This document shows positions 15,341-24,741 of a stretch of DNA of 64,000 nt, piece by piece. The position numbers and the translations under genes were made by a program. Position 1 is the stretch's first letter; the number at the start of each line of letters is the position of its first letter. The notes beneath the pieces were generated by a model. That model searched no databases, was not told the origin of the DNA, and worked only from the letters and a program-made list of their open reading frames with translations. This DNA comes from Bacteroidota bacterium (lineage in GTDB: Bacteria > Bacteroidota > Bacteroidia > Chitinophagales > Chitinophagaceae): NCBI GenBank assembly GCA_029555415.1, contig JAKPSI010000018.1, positions 186,001-250,000 on the forward strand. The letters run 5' to 3'.

Positions 15341-16138
15341 TCAGTTCTTTTTACGGATGAAGAAGAGCAACAGGCCCACGGCCAGTATCGCCACCAGAAA
15401 AACAACCGCGATGAGCTGAAGTTTACCGGAGAGGAAACTTTTTTCATGCGGGTCCTTCTCGAGGGTCAGCAGGACGATATCTTTCGACAGCAGGGACAAG
15501 GATGCGGAATCCAGTCCATGATAGTATCCTCTGATATAATGATTAGAGTCGATCAGTATAAAATGATCGGTATGCACGAATGCGGTATCATCGCCCTTGC
15601 CATCGATATAGGGGATGCGCATCTCATCGGTCACCATTTTATTGACGCTTTCGGTACTGCCGGTCAGCAGCCACCATTTTTCCGGATTGATCTGGAACCG
15701 GTCAGCCCAGTATTTCAGGCGTTCCACGGTATCTCTTACAGGGTCGATGGAAATAGAAAGGAAATGCACCTGCTGATTGGTACGGTCGCCTACACGTTCG
15801 CCGTTGTTGATCGACTCTTCCAGTCTTTTCATGTTCTTCGTCAGCGGCGGACAAATCGTGGGGCAATGGGTGAAGAAGAAATCCGCGATCACGATCTTAC
15901 CATGCAGGCTGTCCCAGTTGATGATCTTTCCTTCCTGGTTCTTAAAGCTGAAGTCCGCCACTTTGTGCCAGACGGTATCGGTCACTTTTTTCCCGTTAAC
16001 CGTGCGGGTCACCACGGAATCCGGGAGGTAATGCGGAGGCATCTGCACCGCTTTATCACTTTCAGACTTGACCACGAAGTACGCTACAAGGGGCAGCAGT
16101 AGTGCCAGGAGGATCGCATAAAGGGCTTTCGTATTCAC
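15341..16138 (-). CDS. SCO family copper chaperone for cytochrome oxidase
   Basis: This 265-residue thioredoxin-fold protein delivers copper to, or reduces, the CuA site of cytochrome oxidase subunit II. An N-terminal helix (about 7-24) anchors it, and the domain faces the periplasm. The copper ligands are visible: CPTIC in FFTHCPTICPPLTKNM and the distal His in VHTDHFILID. A second hydrophobic segment near the C-terminus (LIAVVFLVAILAVGLLLFFI) gives it an extra membrane anchor. It is separated from the oxidase operon by the terminator at 16179 and is followed by DUF420. Confidence 0.92.
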   Translation of the reverse strand: MNTKALYAILLALLLPLVAYFVVKSESDKAVQMPPHYLPDSVVTRTVNGKKVTDTVWHKVADFSFKNQEGKIINWDSLHGKIVIADFFFTHCPTICPPLTKNMKRLEESINNGERVGDRTNQQVHFLSISIDPVRDTVERLKYWADRFQINPEKWWLLTGSTESVNKMVTDEMRIPYIDGKGDDTAFVHTDHFILIDSNHYIRGYYHGLDSASLSLLSKDIVLLTLEKDPHEKSFLSGKLQLIAVVFLVAILAVGLLLFFIRKKN

Positions 16139-16178
16139 TTGTTTCAGATTTATGCCGTTGCGTTGGCCGGTAAAGAAA

Positions 16179-16202
16179 AACCATCCACAGAAGCGGATGG
16201 TT
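16179..16202 (-). terminator. Terminator at the end of the respiratory operon
   Basis: Arms AACCATCC and GGATGGTT surround an 8-base loop, and on the minus strand the stem is followed by a T-rich run (complement of 16172-16178). It lies between the subunit IV stop (16240) and the SCO start (16138). It could also work on the plus strand, where TTTTC follows. Confidence 0.7.
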
Positions 16203-16239
16203 TTCGGTTGGTATAAAGAATTTTAAAACGAGGCCTTGT

Positions 16240-16695
16240 TTATTCCTTGCCACCAGGCTTTGCAGCCGGTGCTTCCGCTTTCTTCTCTTGTTTTTCAACA
16301 GCGCTTTCCTGGAAGTGCTTGTCGTATGTATTACGGAGATTCTTGTAGGAATTACCGTCATAGATGAAAGCGAAGATGAACCAGATGAAGAGCATCAGGG
16401 GCACAACGATCGTCATGATCATGTTGCGGATCTCATCACCCAGGTGCATGAACACGGACACGATGTAGTAGGCTTTCGCCAGGGTCAGGATACAAACAGC
16501 ACCCTTGAACATCAGGACCAGCGTGTGGTTGGGGTTCTCACCTTTGTGAATGTTGTAGATCAGCAGGCCGATACCCAGTTCAATGATGGTGATGACTGAA
16601 AGCAGGATGGTCGTTTTACGAACCCTTGACTTAAAGTCGGCATCCGAATGCTCGGTGTGGAAAGTGATCTCGGGGGAAATGATGTGTTGTGACAT
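16240..16695 (-). CDS. Cytochrome c oxidase subunit IV-type protein
   Basis: This 151-residue membrane protein has three predicted helices (about 28-48, 60-82 and 90-112), matching prokaryotic cytochrome oxidase subunit IV, a small accessory subunit that stabilises the complex. AKAYYIVSVFMHLGDEIR resembles the conserved core. A hydrophilic C-terminal tail rich in Lys, Glu and Ala (QEKKAEAPAAKPGGKE) is unusual but common in this phylum. It is the last gene of the act-cta operon, 30 bp after the larger subunit III gene, and precedes the terminator at 16179. Confidence 0.85.
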   Translation of the reverse strand: MSQHIISPEITFHTEHSDADFKSRVRKTTILLSVITIIELGIGLLIYNIHKGENPNHTLVLMFKGAVCILTLAKAYYIVSVFMHLGDEIRNMIMTIVVPLMLFIWFIFAFIYDGNSYKNLRNTYDKHFQESAVEKQEKKAEAPAAKPGGKE

Positions 16696-16725
16696 ATATC
16701 AGGTTACAATTATATCGTTAGTTGA

Positions 16726-17598
16726 TTAGATGAGATAGAAGCAAAGGAATACGAATACCCAAACCAGATCCACGAAGTGCCAGTACAGACCGGCTTTTTC
16801 GATCATCAGGTAGTGGCCTTTTTTCTCGAACACGTTCTTCTGGGTCATGATCAGCATGATGATGTTGATCACCACTCCGGAGAATACGTGGAAACCGTGG
16901 AAACCGGTGATACCATAGAAATAACCACCGAAGGCAACGGGTCCTTTTTCACGGATATGCAGTTCAGCCACATCCAGTTTATTGATCAGCGCGTCGTTAG
17001 ACATCGCGGACAGTACATCGTGACTGGTTGTATGATCATGCATGGAAACCAGGCTCACCAGGTTATCATGAGATGTGTTCTTCAAAGCGTCTACCACGGC
17101 TTGTCCTTCCACCAGTTTACCCCAGGGGTTGGCGCGCATGGTCTGACCGATCAGTTCCACATGACCATCTACCAGCACAGCGTGTTCGCCGGTGATCAGG
17201 TGATGCCATTCCCATGCCTGACAGCTTAAGAACGCGAGACCCCCTACGATGGTCCAGGCGATCCATTTCGTTACACCGGCTTTATCACCTTTATGACCTG
17301 CATGTACCGCCAGTACCATGGTAACGGAACTGATGATCAGGATGAAGGTCATCACACTCACGAAGGCCAGGGGCAGGTTAGCATGGCCGGCGCCCGGGAA
17401 CGCGTTGAACACGACGTTTGGATCCGCCCAGAAGTTCTGGCTGAAACGGATACTGCCGTAAGAGATCAGGAACGCGCCGAAAGTGAATGCGTCACTCATT
17501 AAGAAATACCACATCATCAATTTACCATACTCCATGTTGAAGGGGCTTTTTCCGCCGCTCCACCATTTGGTTTGATGTGCTGTTGCTGTTGTAGCCAT
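16726..17598 (-). CDS. Cytochrome c oxidase subunit III with a large loop insertion
   Basis: This 290-residue protein is of the heme-copper oxidase subunit III family, a membrane subunit that protects proton uptake in subunit I. The family features are the N-terminal KLMMWYFLMSDAFTFGAFLI, the middle AWEWHHLI and the end HFVDLVWVFVFLCFYLI. Between helices it carries an insertion of about 75 residues (roughly 135-210, His- and Asp-rich, with SMHDHTTSHDVLSAMSNDAL) that ordinary 190-210-residue subunits lack. A shorter homologue lies directly upstream. It is 26 bp downstream of that gene in the same operon. Confidence 0.9.
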   Translation of the reverse strand: MATTATAHQTKWWSGGKSPFNMEYGKLMMWYFLMSDAFTFGAFLISYGSIRFSQNFWADPNVVFNAFPGAGHANLPLAFVSVMTFILIISSVTMVLAVHAGHKGDKAGVTKWIAWTIVGGLAFLSCQAWEWHHLITGEHAVLVDGHVELIGQTMRANPWGKLVEGQAVVDALKNTSHDNLVSLVSMHDHTTSHDVLSAMSNDALINKLDVAELHIREKGPVAFGGYFYGITGFHGFHVFSGVVINIIMLIMTQKNVFEKKGHYLMIEKAGLYWHFVDLVWVFVFLCFYLI

Positions 17599-17624
17599 GT
17601 GCTTATCCGGGTTTAATTAATTTT

Positions 17625-18194
17625 TTAACGTCCGATGATGATAAAGAATACCAGCAGATAGACCCATAACAGATCCACGAAATGCCAGTATGTTGCCATT
17701 ACCTCCACCGGTACGGAACTGTATATTTTGATACGCCCGGTGAACGCTTTGACGAACATCACCACCAGGGCGATGATCCCGCCGATCACGTGCAGGGCGT
17801 GTAAACCAAAGATCACATACAGGAACTGTCCTGCTCCGGCGCCTTTCAGTCTTACTCCCTGATCCCACAGATCACGGAAGCCGGCCCATTGCAGTGCGAG
17901 GAATACCAGACTGAGGATCATCGTAAGACCGATCAGCAGGCGGTAAGTTCCCATTTCCCGTTGTTTAAAAGAACGCAATGCCATTTGGAGTGTCAGGCTG
18001 CTGAACAGGATCGCCGCGGTAGAAAGCCAGAATACTTTCGGCATCGCAACGGGTGTCCAGTTGACCTGGTTACTCTTCACAATAAATGCGCTGGTCAAGC
18101 CGGCGAACATCATGATGATGCTGCCGATGGCCACCCACAGTGTGAACTTGTGGGGATGAATCTTCTTTCTTTGTTGATCACTCACGATCTCCAT
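17625..18194 (-). CDS. Cytochrome c oxidase subunit III, short form
   Basis: This 189-residue subunit III homologue has five membrane helices. I chose the ATG at 18194 (MEIVSDQQRKKIHPHK), 20 bp after the ctaB stop; an upstream in-frame ATG would overlap ctaB. Typical segments are FTLWVAIGSIIMMFAGLTSA, GLHALHVIGGIIAL and the end YWHFVDLLWVYLLVFFIII. Having two subunit III genes in tandem, one short and one with a long loop, is usual in bacteroidete oxidase operons. The two proteins may form one pseudo-dimeric subunit. Confidence 0.9.
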   Translation of the reverse strand: MEIVSDQQRKKIHPHKFTLWVAIGSIIMMFAGLTSAFIVKSNQVNWTPVAMPKVFWLSTAAILFSSLTLQMALRSFKQREMGTYRLLIGLTMILSLVFLALQWAGFRDLWDQGVRLKGAGAGQFLYVIFGLHALHVIGGIIALVVMFVKAFTGRIKIYSSVPVEVMATYWHFVDLLWVYLLVFFIIIGR

Positions 18195-18214
18195 CTCACT
18201 TTTATTGTTATGAA

Positions 18215-19096
18215 TTAACTCTTGCTCATTAAAAACGCCATCATCACGATGGGCAGGTACAAATAACTTCCGAACATCACCAATCTCGCTGCTTTCACTT
18301 CCATGCTCCGGTACAAACGCACACAACGCATGATCATGAACAGGTTCGCCGCCATCACGATGCCGAGACCGGTCTTACCGATCACATCATCGTAATTGCA
18401 CATCCCCGTGAAATAAGGCGCCATCGTTACCGGTACCAGCAGCAGCGAATACGCGATGGTCTGCATGGCCGTGAACTTTGTCGGACCTTCCCGGGAAGGC
18501 AGCAATTTGAATCCCACCGATGAGTAATCGTTGTGCGCGATCCAGGCAATGGCCCAGAAATGGGGGAATTGCCAGAAGAACTGGAACGCAAACAGGATCC
18601 ATCCGCCTACCGAAAGTGTATTTTCCCCCGCGGCCCAGCCGATCAGGCAGGGCAACGCTCCCGGTATGGCGCCCATCAGCACTGCGATGGAATTCACCTT
18701 TTTGAGCGGCGTATAAATGAACGCGTAGAGAAAAAGACTGAATGCCGAAACTCCGGCGGTCAGTCCGTTGAAATACTTCCAAAGGATCGCTACACCCAGC
18801 AAACCCGTAATGATCGCGAAGGCCCAGCCTTCGGTCACACTCATGCGGCCTGCAGCCACAGGTCTTGTGGCGGTGCGCTTCATCCTGGCGTCCGTATCCC
18901 TTTCCACTACCTGGTTAATGGCATTTGCACTGCCTGTAACCAGCATCCCACCTGCAAAGAACAATAATACCCATCTCCACTTATCCTCATAATTCCTAAA
19001 GGCCGGTGTCAGCACAAAAGCCATGACGCTGCTGAACACTACCATGATACTGAGTGAAAGCTTGATCAGTTGTAAATAATCTTTTACCTTTTTCAT
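18215..19096 (-). CDS. ctaB: Protoheme IX farnesyltransferase (heme O synthase)
   Basis: This 293-residue UbiA-superfamily membrane enzyme transfers a farnesyl group to heme B, giving heme O, the precursor of heme A for the oxidase. The polyprenyl-diphosphate/Mg2+ motif reads NAINQVVERDTDARMKRTAT, and the second aspartate-rich region is AHNDYSSVGFKLLPSREG. About nine hydrophobic helices follow the expected pattern. No heme A synthase (ctaA) lies in the operon, so it must be encoded elsewhere if the oxidase uses heme A. The gene sits between ctaD and the subunit III genes. Confidence 0.95.
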   Translation of the reverse strand: MKKVKDYLQLIKLSLSIMVVFSSVMAFVLTPAFRNYEDKWRWVLLFFAGGMLVTGSANAINQVVERDTDARMKRTATRPVAAGRMSVTEGWAFAIITGLLGVAILWKYFNGLTAGVSAFSLFLYAFIYTPLKKVNSIAVLMGAIPGALPCLIGWAAGENTLSVGGWILFAFQFFWQFPHFWAIAWIAHNDYSSVGFKLLPSREGPTKFTAMQTIAYSLLLVPVTMAPYFTGMCNYDDVIGKTGLGIVMAANLFMIMRCVRLYRSMEVKAARLVMFGSYLYLPIVMMAFLMSKS

Positions 19097-19162
19097 CCCG
19101 CTTTCACTTTATTTAAAGAACATCTTTCACAGTTGCAACTCCTCATCACGCGTTACCGCGGA

Positions 19163-20971
19163 TCAATGCGCGGATTCATTTGCGCCGACAGGCTCTGTCT
19201 GCGGAATGAAATCACGGCCATCTTTCGCATAATCATAAGGCCAGCGGTGTACTTCAGGGATCTCACCTGCCCAGTTACCGTGTCCGGGACGGATCGGTGT
19301 GGTCCACTCGAGTGTATTTGCACCCCAGGGATTCTGCGTGGTCACTTTTCTGCCTTTGAATATGGAATAGAAGAAGTTGAAAATAAATAACAGTTGTACT
19401 GCGAATACGATGACCGTGACGACGGTGATCATCTTATCCAGATCGCCGAACTGGCTGAAGGAAACCCAACCGCGTTTGTCGAGATAACGGCGGGGCATAC
19501 CTGCTAAACCTTCATAGTGCATCGGCCAGAAGATCAGGTAAGCGCCGATCATCGTTACCCAGAAATGGATATAACCGAGCGTATTGTTCAGGTAGCGGCC
19601 GAACATCTTCGGATACCAGTGGTATACACCGGCGAACATGCCGAAGAAGGATGCCACACCCATTACGATGTGGAAGTGGGCTACCACGAACATGGTGTCA
19701 TGCAGGTGGATATCGATCGTTGAGTTACCCAGGAAGATACCGGTCAGACCACCGGAGATGAATAAGCTCACGAAACCGATGGAGAACAGCGCTGCCGGTG
19801 TGAAGCGGATATTACCGCGCCACAGAGTGGTCAGCCAGTTGAATACTTTGATCGCCGACGGCACCGCAATTAATAAGGTCAGTAATACGAATACCGATCC
19901 GAGGAAAGGATTCAGACCTGTTACGAACATATGGTGCGCCCAAACGAGGAAGGCCAGGATACAGATCGCGAACATGGAACCGAGCATGGCCATGTAGCCG
20001 AAGATCGGTTTGCGTGAGTTCACAGAAAGGATCTCTGATACCATTCCCATCGCAGGCAGCAGGATGATATATACTTCGGGGTGGCCGAGGAACCAGAATA
20101 AGTGCTGGAACAGGATCGCGCTACCACCTTCGTTCGGTAATACCTGGCCATTGACCACGATATCACTCAGGAAGAAGCTGGTACCCAGGTTACGGTCGAA
20201 CAGCAGCAGGATCGCGCCTGACAGCAACACAGGGAATGACAATACGCCCAGTACCGCGGTGAAGAACATGGCCCAGATGGGAAGCGGCAGGCGTGTCATG
20301 GACATACCTTTCGTACGCATGTTCAGGATGGTGGAAATATAGTTCAGACCTCCGAGGAGGGATGAAACGATGAACAGTGCCATACCGATGAGCCACATAT
20401 CCATACCCGCTTTGGAACCGATGGAAGCCTCACCCAGCGCACTCAGCGGAGGATAAATGGTCCAGCCACCAGCTGCAGGTCCTGTCTGAATGAACAATGA
20501 AGAAAGCATTACGATACTGGCACCGAAGAAGAACCAGTAGGAAAGCATGTTCAGGAACGGAGATGCCATGTCACGCGCACCGATCTGCAGTGGAATAAGC
20601 AGGTTCGCGAAGGTACCGCTCAGACCGGCAGTCAATACGAAGAATACCAGCACGGTTCCGTGCATGGTAACCAATGCATAATAGAATTCAGGTGTGATCT
20701 GACCGCCTGCCGCCCAGTGACCGAAAAGGGTCTCAAGGATCGGGAACTTGGTATCAGGATAACCAAGCTGCAAACGGAACAGCACGGAGAACAGACCACC
20801 GATGAATGCCCACACGATACCTGTGATCAGGAACTGTTTCGCGATCGTTTTATGGTCCTGGCTGAAGATATACTTCGTGATGAATGTTTCTTTGTGATGG
20901 CCATGGTGTTCATCGTGGTGCTCACCATGTGCTGCGCTCACTGCGGAAGTTGTATGCATTGCTTCACTCAT
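19163..20971 (-). CDS. ctaD: Cytochrome c oxidase subunit I
   Basis: This 602-residue catalytic subunit of an A-type heme-copper oxidase reduces O2 to water and pumps protons. The binuclear centre is visible: WFLGHPEVYIILLPAMGM carries the Cu_B His and cross-linked Tyr, HHMF the Cu_B pair, and VAHFHIVMG the heme ligands. The start, HGEHHDEHHGHHK, is a His-rich leader specific to this group. I chose the ATG at 20971 (MSEAMHTTS); a TTG at 20995 is less likely. It is 54 bp downstream of ctaC and within the long minus-strand operon that begins at actA. Confidence 0.97.
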   Translation of the reverse strand: MSEAMHTTSAVSAAHGEHHDEHHGHHKETFITKYIFSQDHKTIAKQFLITGIVWAFIGGLFSVLFRLQLGYPDTKFPILETLFGHWAAGGQITPEFYYALVTMHGTVLVFFVLTAGLSGTFANLLIPLQIGARDMASPFLNMLSYWFFFGASIVMLSSLFIQTGPAAGGWTIYPPLSALGEASIGSKAGMDMWLIGMALFIVSSLLGGLNYISTILNMRTKGMSMTRLPLPIWAMFFTAVLGVLSFPVLLSGAILLLFDRNLGTSFFLSDIVVNGQVLPNEGGSAILFQHLFWFLGHPEVYIILLPAMGMVSEILSVNSRKPIFGYMAMLGSMFAICILAFLVWAHHMFVTGLNPFLGSVFVLLTLLIAVPSAIKVFNWLTTLWRGNIRFTPAALFSIGFVSLFISGGLTGIFLGNSTIDIHLHDTMFVVAHFHIVMGVASFFGMFAGVYHWYPKMFGRYLNNTLGYIHFWVTMIGAYLIFWPMHYEGLAGMPRRYLDKRGWVSFSQFGDLDKMITVVTVIVFAVQLLFIFNFFYSIFKGRKVTTQNPWGANTLEWTTPIRPGHGNWAGEIPEVHRWPYDYAKDGRDFIPQTEPVGANESAH

Positions 20972-21025
20972 ACGTGGGTTGTTTTTTATAGACAATCGCT
21001 TGTCAGTGCTTTCGGGTTTCTGTTA

Positions 21026-22078
21026 TCATTTATCGGTTGTCAGGGACGCTACGACCGGTGCGGGTTTTGCAAGGCTATCGGCTTTAGGTGCGGAAGGATC
21101 TTTGTCGGGGAAAGCCACATAATACTGGGGCTTCTTACCGGCGATCCATGCGTCGAACTCTTCCTGTGTATCCACAACGATCACTCCACGCATACTCCAG
21201 TGACCTTTACCGCACATCTGATCGCAGGAAATTTCATATGCGAAATCCTTACCGTATTTGTCCTGCATCTGTTTGGTGGTGTACAGCGGCGTGAACCACA
21301 TGGTGGTCGGTGTACCGGGAACAGCATCCATCTTCATGCGGAAATGCGCCAGACCTACGTCGTGGATCACATCTTTCGCGCCGATGACGAGTTTCACGGG
21401 TTTGTTCACTACAACATGCATCTCCTGTTCAACAAAGATGTCATCCTTATTCGCTTCATCATCCCAGATCTGACCGACCGGATTGTTCTTGGCCGCGTCG
21501 ATGTTCTTGTAATATTTTTTTCCGAGTACACCGTCATTACCGGGGTAGCGGAATTCCCAACCGAATTGTTTGCCGGTCACTTCCACCACCATCGCGTTCT
21601 TCGGAGCATCACCGGTTATCTTGAACCAGTAGAAGATACCGAAGCCCACCAGAATGGTCAGGGTGATCGCGGGGATCACGGTCCAGATCAATTCCAGTTT
21701 GTTATTGTGCGGATAATAAAAGGCTTTCCTTTTATCTGACTCCTGATATTTGAATGAAAACCAGAATAGCGCGATCTGAGTAGCAAAGAATACGACGCCG
21801 GTCAGTGCCAGGGTGATGTACAGCATGCGGTCGACCAGGATACCATGGTCGGAAGCCGAAGGTCCGAGGATCTTATCCTTCAGCTGCTCATTGCAGTAAT
21901 ACACGCCGATCAGTCCCAAAATGAGGAATACAAGCAGCAGGAATGCATTGACCCTGTTGGATTGTTTCCGGGACTTTTCTTCGCCGCGCAGTATTCCAAC
22001 ATACTCACTGGCCTTGGCGATCTGGAACATCACTACGAAGCCCAGGACCAAAATCGCGATGACAAAAAAACTCTGCAT
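21026..22078 (-). CDS. ctaC: Cytochrome c oxidase subunit II (CuA)
   Basis: This 350-residue subunit II takes electrons from cytochrome c. It has three hydrophobic segments (one more than usual, about 1-20, 45-62 and 90-112, plus the standard helix before the cupredoxin domain near 135-155). The CuA ligands are present: the first His in VIHDVGLAHFRMKM and CDQMCGKGHWSM. No cytochrome c domain is fused, so electron delivery probably uses the heme proteins of alternative complex III or a separate carrier. The tail (KADSLAKPAPVVASLTTDK) is unstructured. It lies 38 bp downstream of actF. Confidence 0.95.
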   Translation of the reverse strand: MQSFFVIAILVLGFVVMFQIAKASEYVGILRGEEKSRKQSNRVNAFLLLVFLILGLIGVYYCNEQLKDKILGPSASDHGILVDRMLYITLALTGVVFFATQIALFWFSFKYQESDKRKAFYYPHNNKLELIWTVIPAITLTILVGFGIFYWFKITGDAPKNAMVVEVTGKQFGWEFRYPGNDGVLGKKYYKNIDAAKNNPVGQIWDDEANKDDIFVEQEMHVVVNKPVKLVIGAKDVIHDVGLAHFRMKMDAVPGTPTTMWFTPLYTTKQMQDKYGKDFAYEISCDQMCGKGHWSMRGVIVVDTQEEFDAWIAGKKPQYYVAFPDKDPSAPKADSLAKPAPVVASLTTDK

Positions 22079-22116
22079 ATCTTAAGTGTATATTGACAGT
22101 TTAAAATCTTATTTCA

Positions 22117-23361
22117 TCAGGTATGGTGGATCAGACTTTCTTTCACGAAAGGATGATTCTTCGCCAGCAGCGGTGCGCGACCCAGTGCTTTACCGGTCAC
22201 GAACATGATAAGACCCACAAAGAACAGTGCCACACCGAAATCATACAGGATCATCGGCACATGGTCAGGTGAAGGTCCGGGGAATATCATTTGATAGAAA
22301 TCCAGCCAGTGTCCGAACAGGATCAGCAATGCCATGAATGTAATCGTCGAATAATTCCGCTTGGAACTCCTTCTCATCAGGATGAGCAGCGGCGCCAGGA
22401 AGTTGATGATGAACATGAGCCAGAAAATTCCCGCATAAGGACTATCCTTCGCGGTATTGCCCACACGTTTGATGAAGTAGATCGTTTCTTCCGGCTGGTT
22501 ACTGTACCAGATCAGCATGAACTGGGAGAACCACAGATAGGTCCAGAAGATGGAGAACGCGAACATGAATTTTCCGAGGTCATGCAGGTGCTCTTCATTG
22601 GTATACTCCAGGTAGTCGTTATTCTTCAGGTAAACAACATAAAGTGTGATCAGGGCTACACCCGCTACGAATGAACTTGCGAAAGTGTACCAGCTGTACA
22701 TCGTGCTGAACCAATGCGCATCGATGCTCATCAGCCACAGCCAGGGAATAGAAGACATCACGGTCAGAGAGAAAATGATGATGAACATCGCCGCCCAAAC
22801 GGTATTGTTCCAAACATATTTCTTCGCTGCCTCATTGCTTTCGAGCGGTTTTTCGTCAAGCTTACGGGAAAGCTGACGCATTTTCCAGCCGAGTACGGAC
22901 CATGCCACGATGGTGAATACGGTCCAGCCCGCGAAGAAATTCTTATTCAGGAAACCGGCTTTCCAGATGAAGGCCGCATCTGTTTTAGCTTTTACGGGAT
23001 CGGTCCAGTGATACAGTTCATGATTGTTGCCGAAGCAGATAACGAGCAGGATCACACCGGCGATCGTTCCGATCACAGGTACGACAGCGGAGATCGCTTC
23101 CGGTACACGGCGGAAAGCCATTTGCCAGCCGCCCCACGCAAGTGTGGTGGCGCAGATGAAGAACATAGCGGCATTCACTACCAGCAGGAAGTAAACGCTG
23201 TTGTGCAGCAGGGCTGCCCAGAAACGGGCCTGCTGATGTTCATCGGCTTTGGAACCCTGGGTGACATACAGTCCTGCGATCGCCAGTGCGCCCAGCGTCA
23301 TCAGGGCCAGTGCAATGCCGTTGTACTTTTTCGTTGCTACAAATTGTTCCCGTATTGACAT
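22117..23361 (-). CDS. actF: Alternative complex III subunit ActF
   Basis: This 414-residue protein with about ten membrane helices is the ActF subunit of alternative complex III, a quinol:electron-acceptor oxidoreductase that replaces cytochrome bc1. It is a partner and distant relative of ActC without its full quinone site. Landmarks are GNNHELYHWTDP, KRVGNTAKDSPYAGIFWLMF and HWLDFYQMIFPGPSPDHVP. It sits last of the act genes and is followed by ctaC, physically linking quinol oxidation with the oxidase. Confidence 0.93.
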   Translation of the reverse strand: MSIREQFVATKKYNGIALALMTLGALAIAGLYVTQGSKADEHQQARFWAALLHNSVYFLLVVNAAMFFICATTLAWGGWQMAFRRVPEAISAVVPVIGTIAGVILLVICFGNNHELYHWTDPVKAKTDAAFIWKAGFLNKNFFAGWTVFTIVAWSVLGWKMRQLSRKLDEKPLESNEAAKKYVWNNTVWAAMFIIIFSLTVMSSIPWLWLMSIDAHWFSTMYSWYTFASSFVAGVALITLYVVYLKNNDYLEYTNEEHLHDLGKFMFAFSIFWTYLWFSQFMLIWYSNQPEETIYFIKRVGNTAKDSPYAGIFWLMFIINFLAPLLILMRRSSKRNYSTITFMALLILFGHWLDFYQMIFPGPSPDHVPMILYDFGVALFFVGLIMFVTGKALGRAPLLAKNHPFVKESLIHHT

Positions 23362-23397
23362 CTTATTCGTTTATGATTTCTTCAAAAAAAAGACAGA

Positions 23398-24018
23398 TCA
23401 GGGTTTGGCTTTAGCTGTCGTATCCGCAGCGGGAGCAGCGGGTGCAACTTTAGCCTGTTTTGCTTTGATATAGGATATCACCATCCAGCGTTGTTTCGTG
23501 CTGAGCTGTGAAGCATAAGAACCCATGGTGTTCTTTCCATAAGTAACGGAATGGAACATGGTGCCTTCCGGCATTTTCAGCATCACTGCATCACCCACAA
23601 AATTCCTCGGCGCAGCGGGGAAAGGACCATCGCCACCTTTCCAAAGGGGACCGTTACCATCCAGTTTGGTGCCATGACAGATACCACAGTTAATAAGGTA
23701 TAAACGCTCGGCTTCTGTTTTATCGATCGTTGCCGTGTCAAGCGGATTGGTCACCGTAGCGGACTGCGCATACCCTGTTGAATCATTCTTCAGGGTGTAG
23801 GGGAACATATCACCACGGGCGATCGTTCCATCCACCGGTTTAGCGTTGTAATTGATGTTCGCGTCCTTCAAAGCCTGTGTGGAAGCATAGGTTTCGTAAG
23901 CACGGCTGTAAGACATGTCAGGCATATAAGCACGACCCGGGTCACGACGAACGCCGCCGCAACTGGTTACCGTGATCGCTGTGCTGATGATACCTGCTAT
24001 GATCAGTAATTTTTTCAT
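23398..24018 (-). CDS. actE: Alternative complex III monoheme cytochrome c ActE
   Basis: This 206-residue lipoprotein cytochrome c has a signal peptide ending VTSC (lipid attachment at Cys20), a heme site CGICHG and a candidate Met ligand in GKNTMGSYASQL. It is the ActE subunit, which passes electrons from the multiheme ActA towards the terminal oxidase on the periplasmic side. The C-terminus is rich in Ala, Pro and Lys. It is 21 bp downstream of actD in the act-cta operon. Confidence 0.93.
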   Translation of the reverse strand: MKKLLIIAGIISTAITVTSCGGVRRDPGRAYMPDMSYSRAYETYASTQALKDANINYNAKPVDGTIARGDMFPYTLKNDSTGYAQSATVTNPLDTATIDKTEAERLYLINCGICHGTKLDGNGPLWKGGDGPFPAAPRNFVGDAVMLKMPEGTMFHSVTYGKNTMGSYASQLSTKQRWMVISYIKAKQAKVAPAAPAADTTAKAKP

Positions 24019-24039
24019 CCTGTTCTTTATTAGAATAAA

Positions 24040-24633
24040 TTAATGAGCTGCTACTTCTGCTTTTTTCTGAAAACGCATGGTGTCTTTGTCATAGCGACCC
24101 AGCCACCAGCCGGTTTCTTTGTGCTGCACCTGCACATCTTTCGCGCCAAGGCCTTGCAGGAATGCGAGGGTCTCAGCTTCATTGGTCTTATCAGTGCATT
24201 CCAGTACCATCACGAATGTATCGTCGGTGGAACGGGGATTGAAATGATCTTTCTTCACGAACGGAGCCAGCTGGCACAGGTAACAGAACGTAAGCACCAT
24301 GCCCACTGCCGCGAAAAGTACGGTCAGCTCGAACATGATGGGGATCCATGCCGGAAGGGAGAAGAACGGCTTACCGCCGAAGTTCAGCTGCCAGTCGATC
24401 GTCAGTGCCCAGGTGATGAAACCCAGCGCGGTGGATGTTCCGGTGATACCATAGATGAAACCTGCGGTATGCAGACTCGTGTCGCGCAGACCCATCGCAT
24501 GGTCCAGCCCGTGGATCGGGAAGGGCGTAAATACGTCATGGATCTTGTAACCGGAACGGCGGGCTTTCTTCACTGCAGGAAACAGTACTGCTTCCTCTTC
24601 GAAATTACCCGTGATGAATTTTTTAACAGCCAT
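24040..24633 (-). CDS. actD: Alternative complex III subunit ActD (DUF3341)
   Basis: This 197-residue protein is the DUF3341 family subunit ActD. It has a soluble start (FEEEAVLFPAVKKARRSGYK) with the conserved IHDVFTPFPIHGLD, two membrane helices at about 60-80 and 96-120, and an ACT-like C-terminal part containing DVQVQHKETGWWLGRYD. Its role is structural. It lies 108 bp after actC. That gap, the largest inside the operon, is filled by a heptad array (24637-24738). Confidence 0.93.
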   Translation of the reverse strand: MAVKKFITGNFEEEAVLFPAVKKARRSGYKIHDVFTPFPIHGLDHAMGLRDTSLHTAGFIYGITGTSTALGFITWALTIDWQLNFGGKPFFSLPAWIPIMFELTVLFAAVGMVLTFCYLCQLAPFVKKDHFNPRSTDDTFVMVLECTDKTNEAETLAFLQGLGAKDVQVQHKETGWWLGRYDKDTMRFQKKAEVAAH

Positions 24634-24636
24634 TGT

Positions 24637-24738
24637 TTTTTAGCTTTTAGCTATGAGCCCCCGGCTTTGAGCAGGAAGCATTGTTACAGTTTATCTATGT
24701 TGTGCACGCCTGAAGCTTACCGCTTACAGCTTGCAGCT
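24637..24738. repeat. Heptad-periodic array inside the act operon (xxxxAGC type)
   Basis: Units such as TTTTAGC, TATGAGC and CCCCGGC keep a 7-bp frame (24637-24678). After a short break, four more units of the TACAGCT kind occupy 24711-24738. The array sits between actC and actD and must be transcribed with them. Confidence 0.65.
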
Positions 24739-24741
24739 TTT

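Noticed and set aside
20660-21739. Open frame of 359 codons on the plus strand
   Set aside because: It is antisense to ctaD and ctaC, which are unmistakable.
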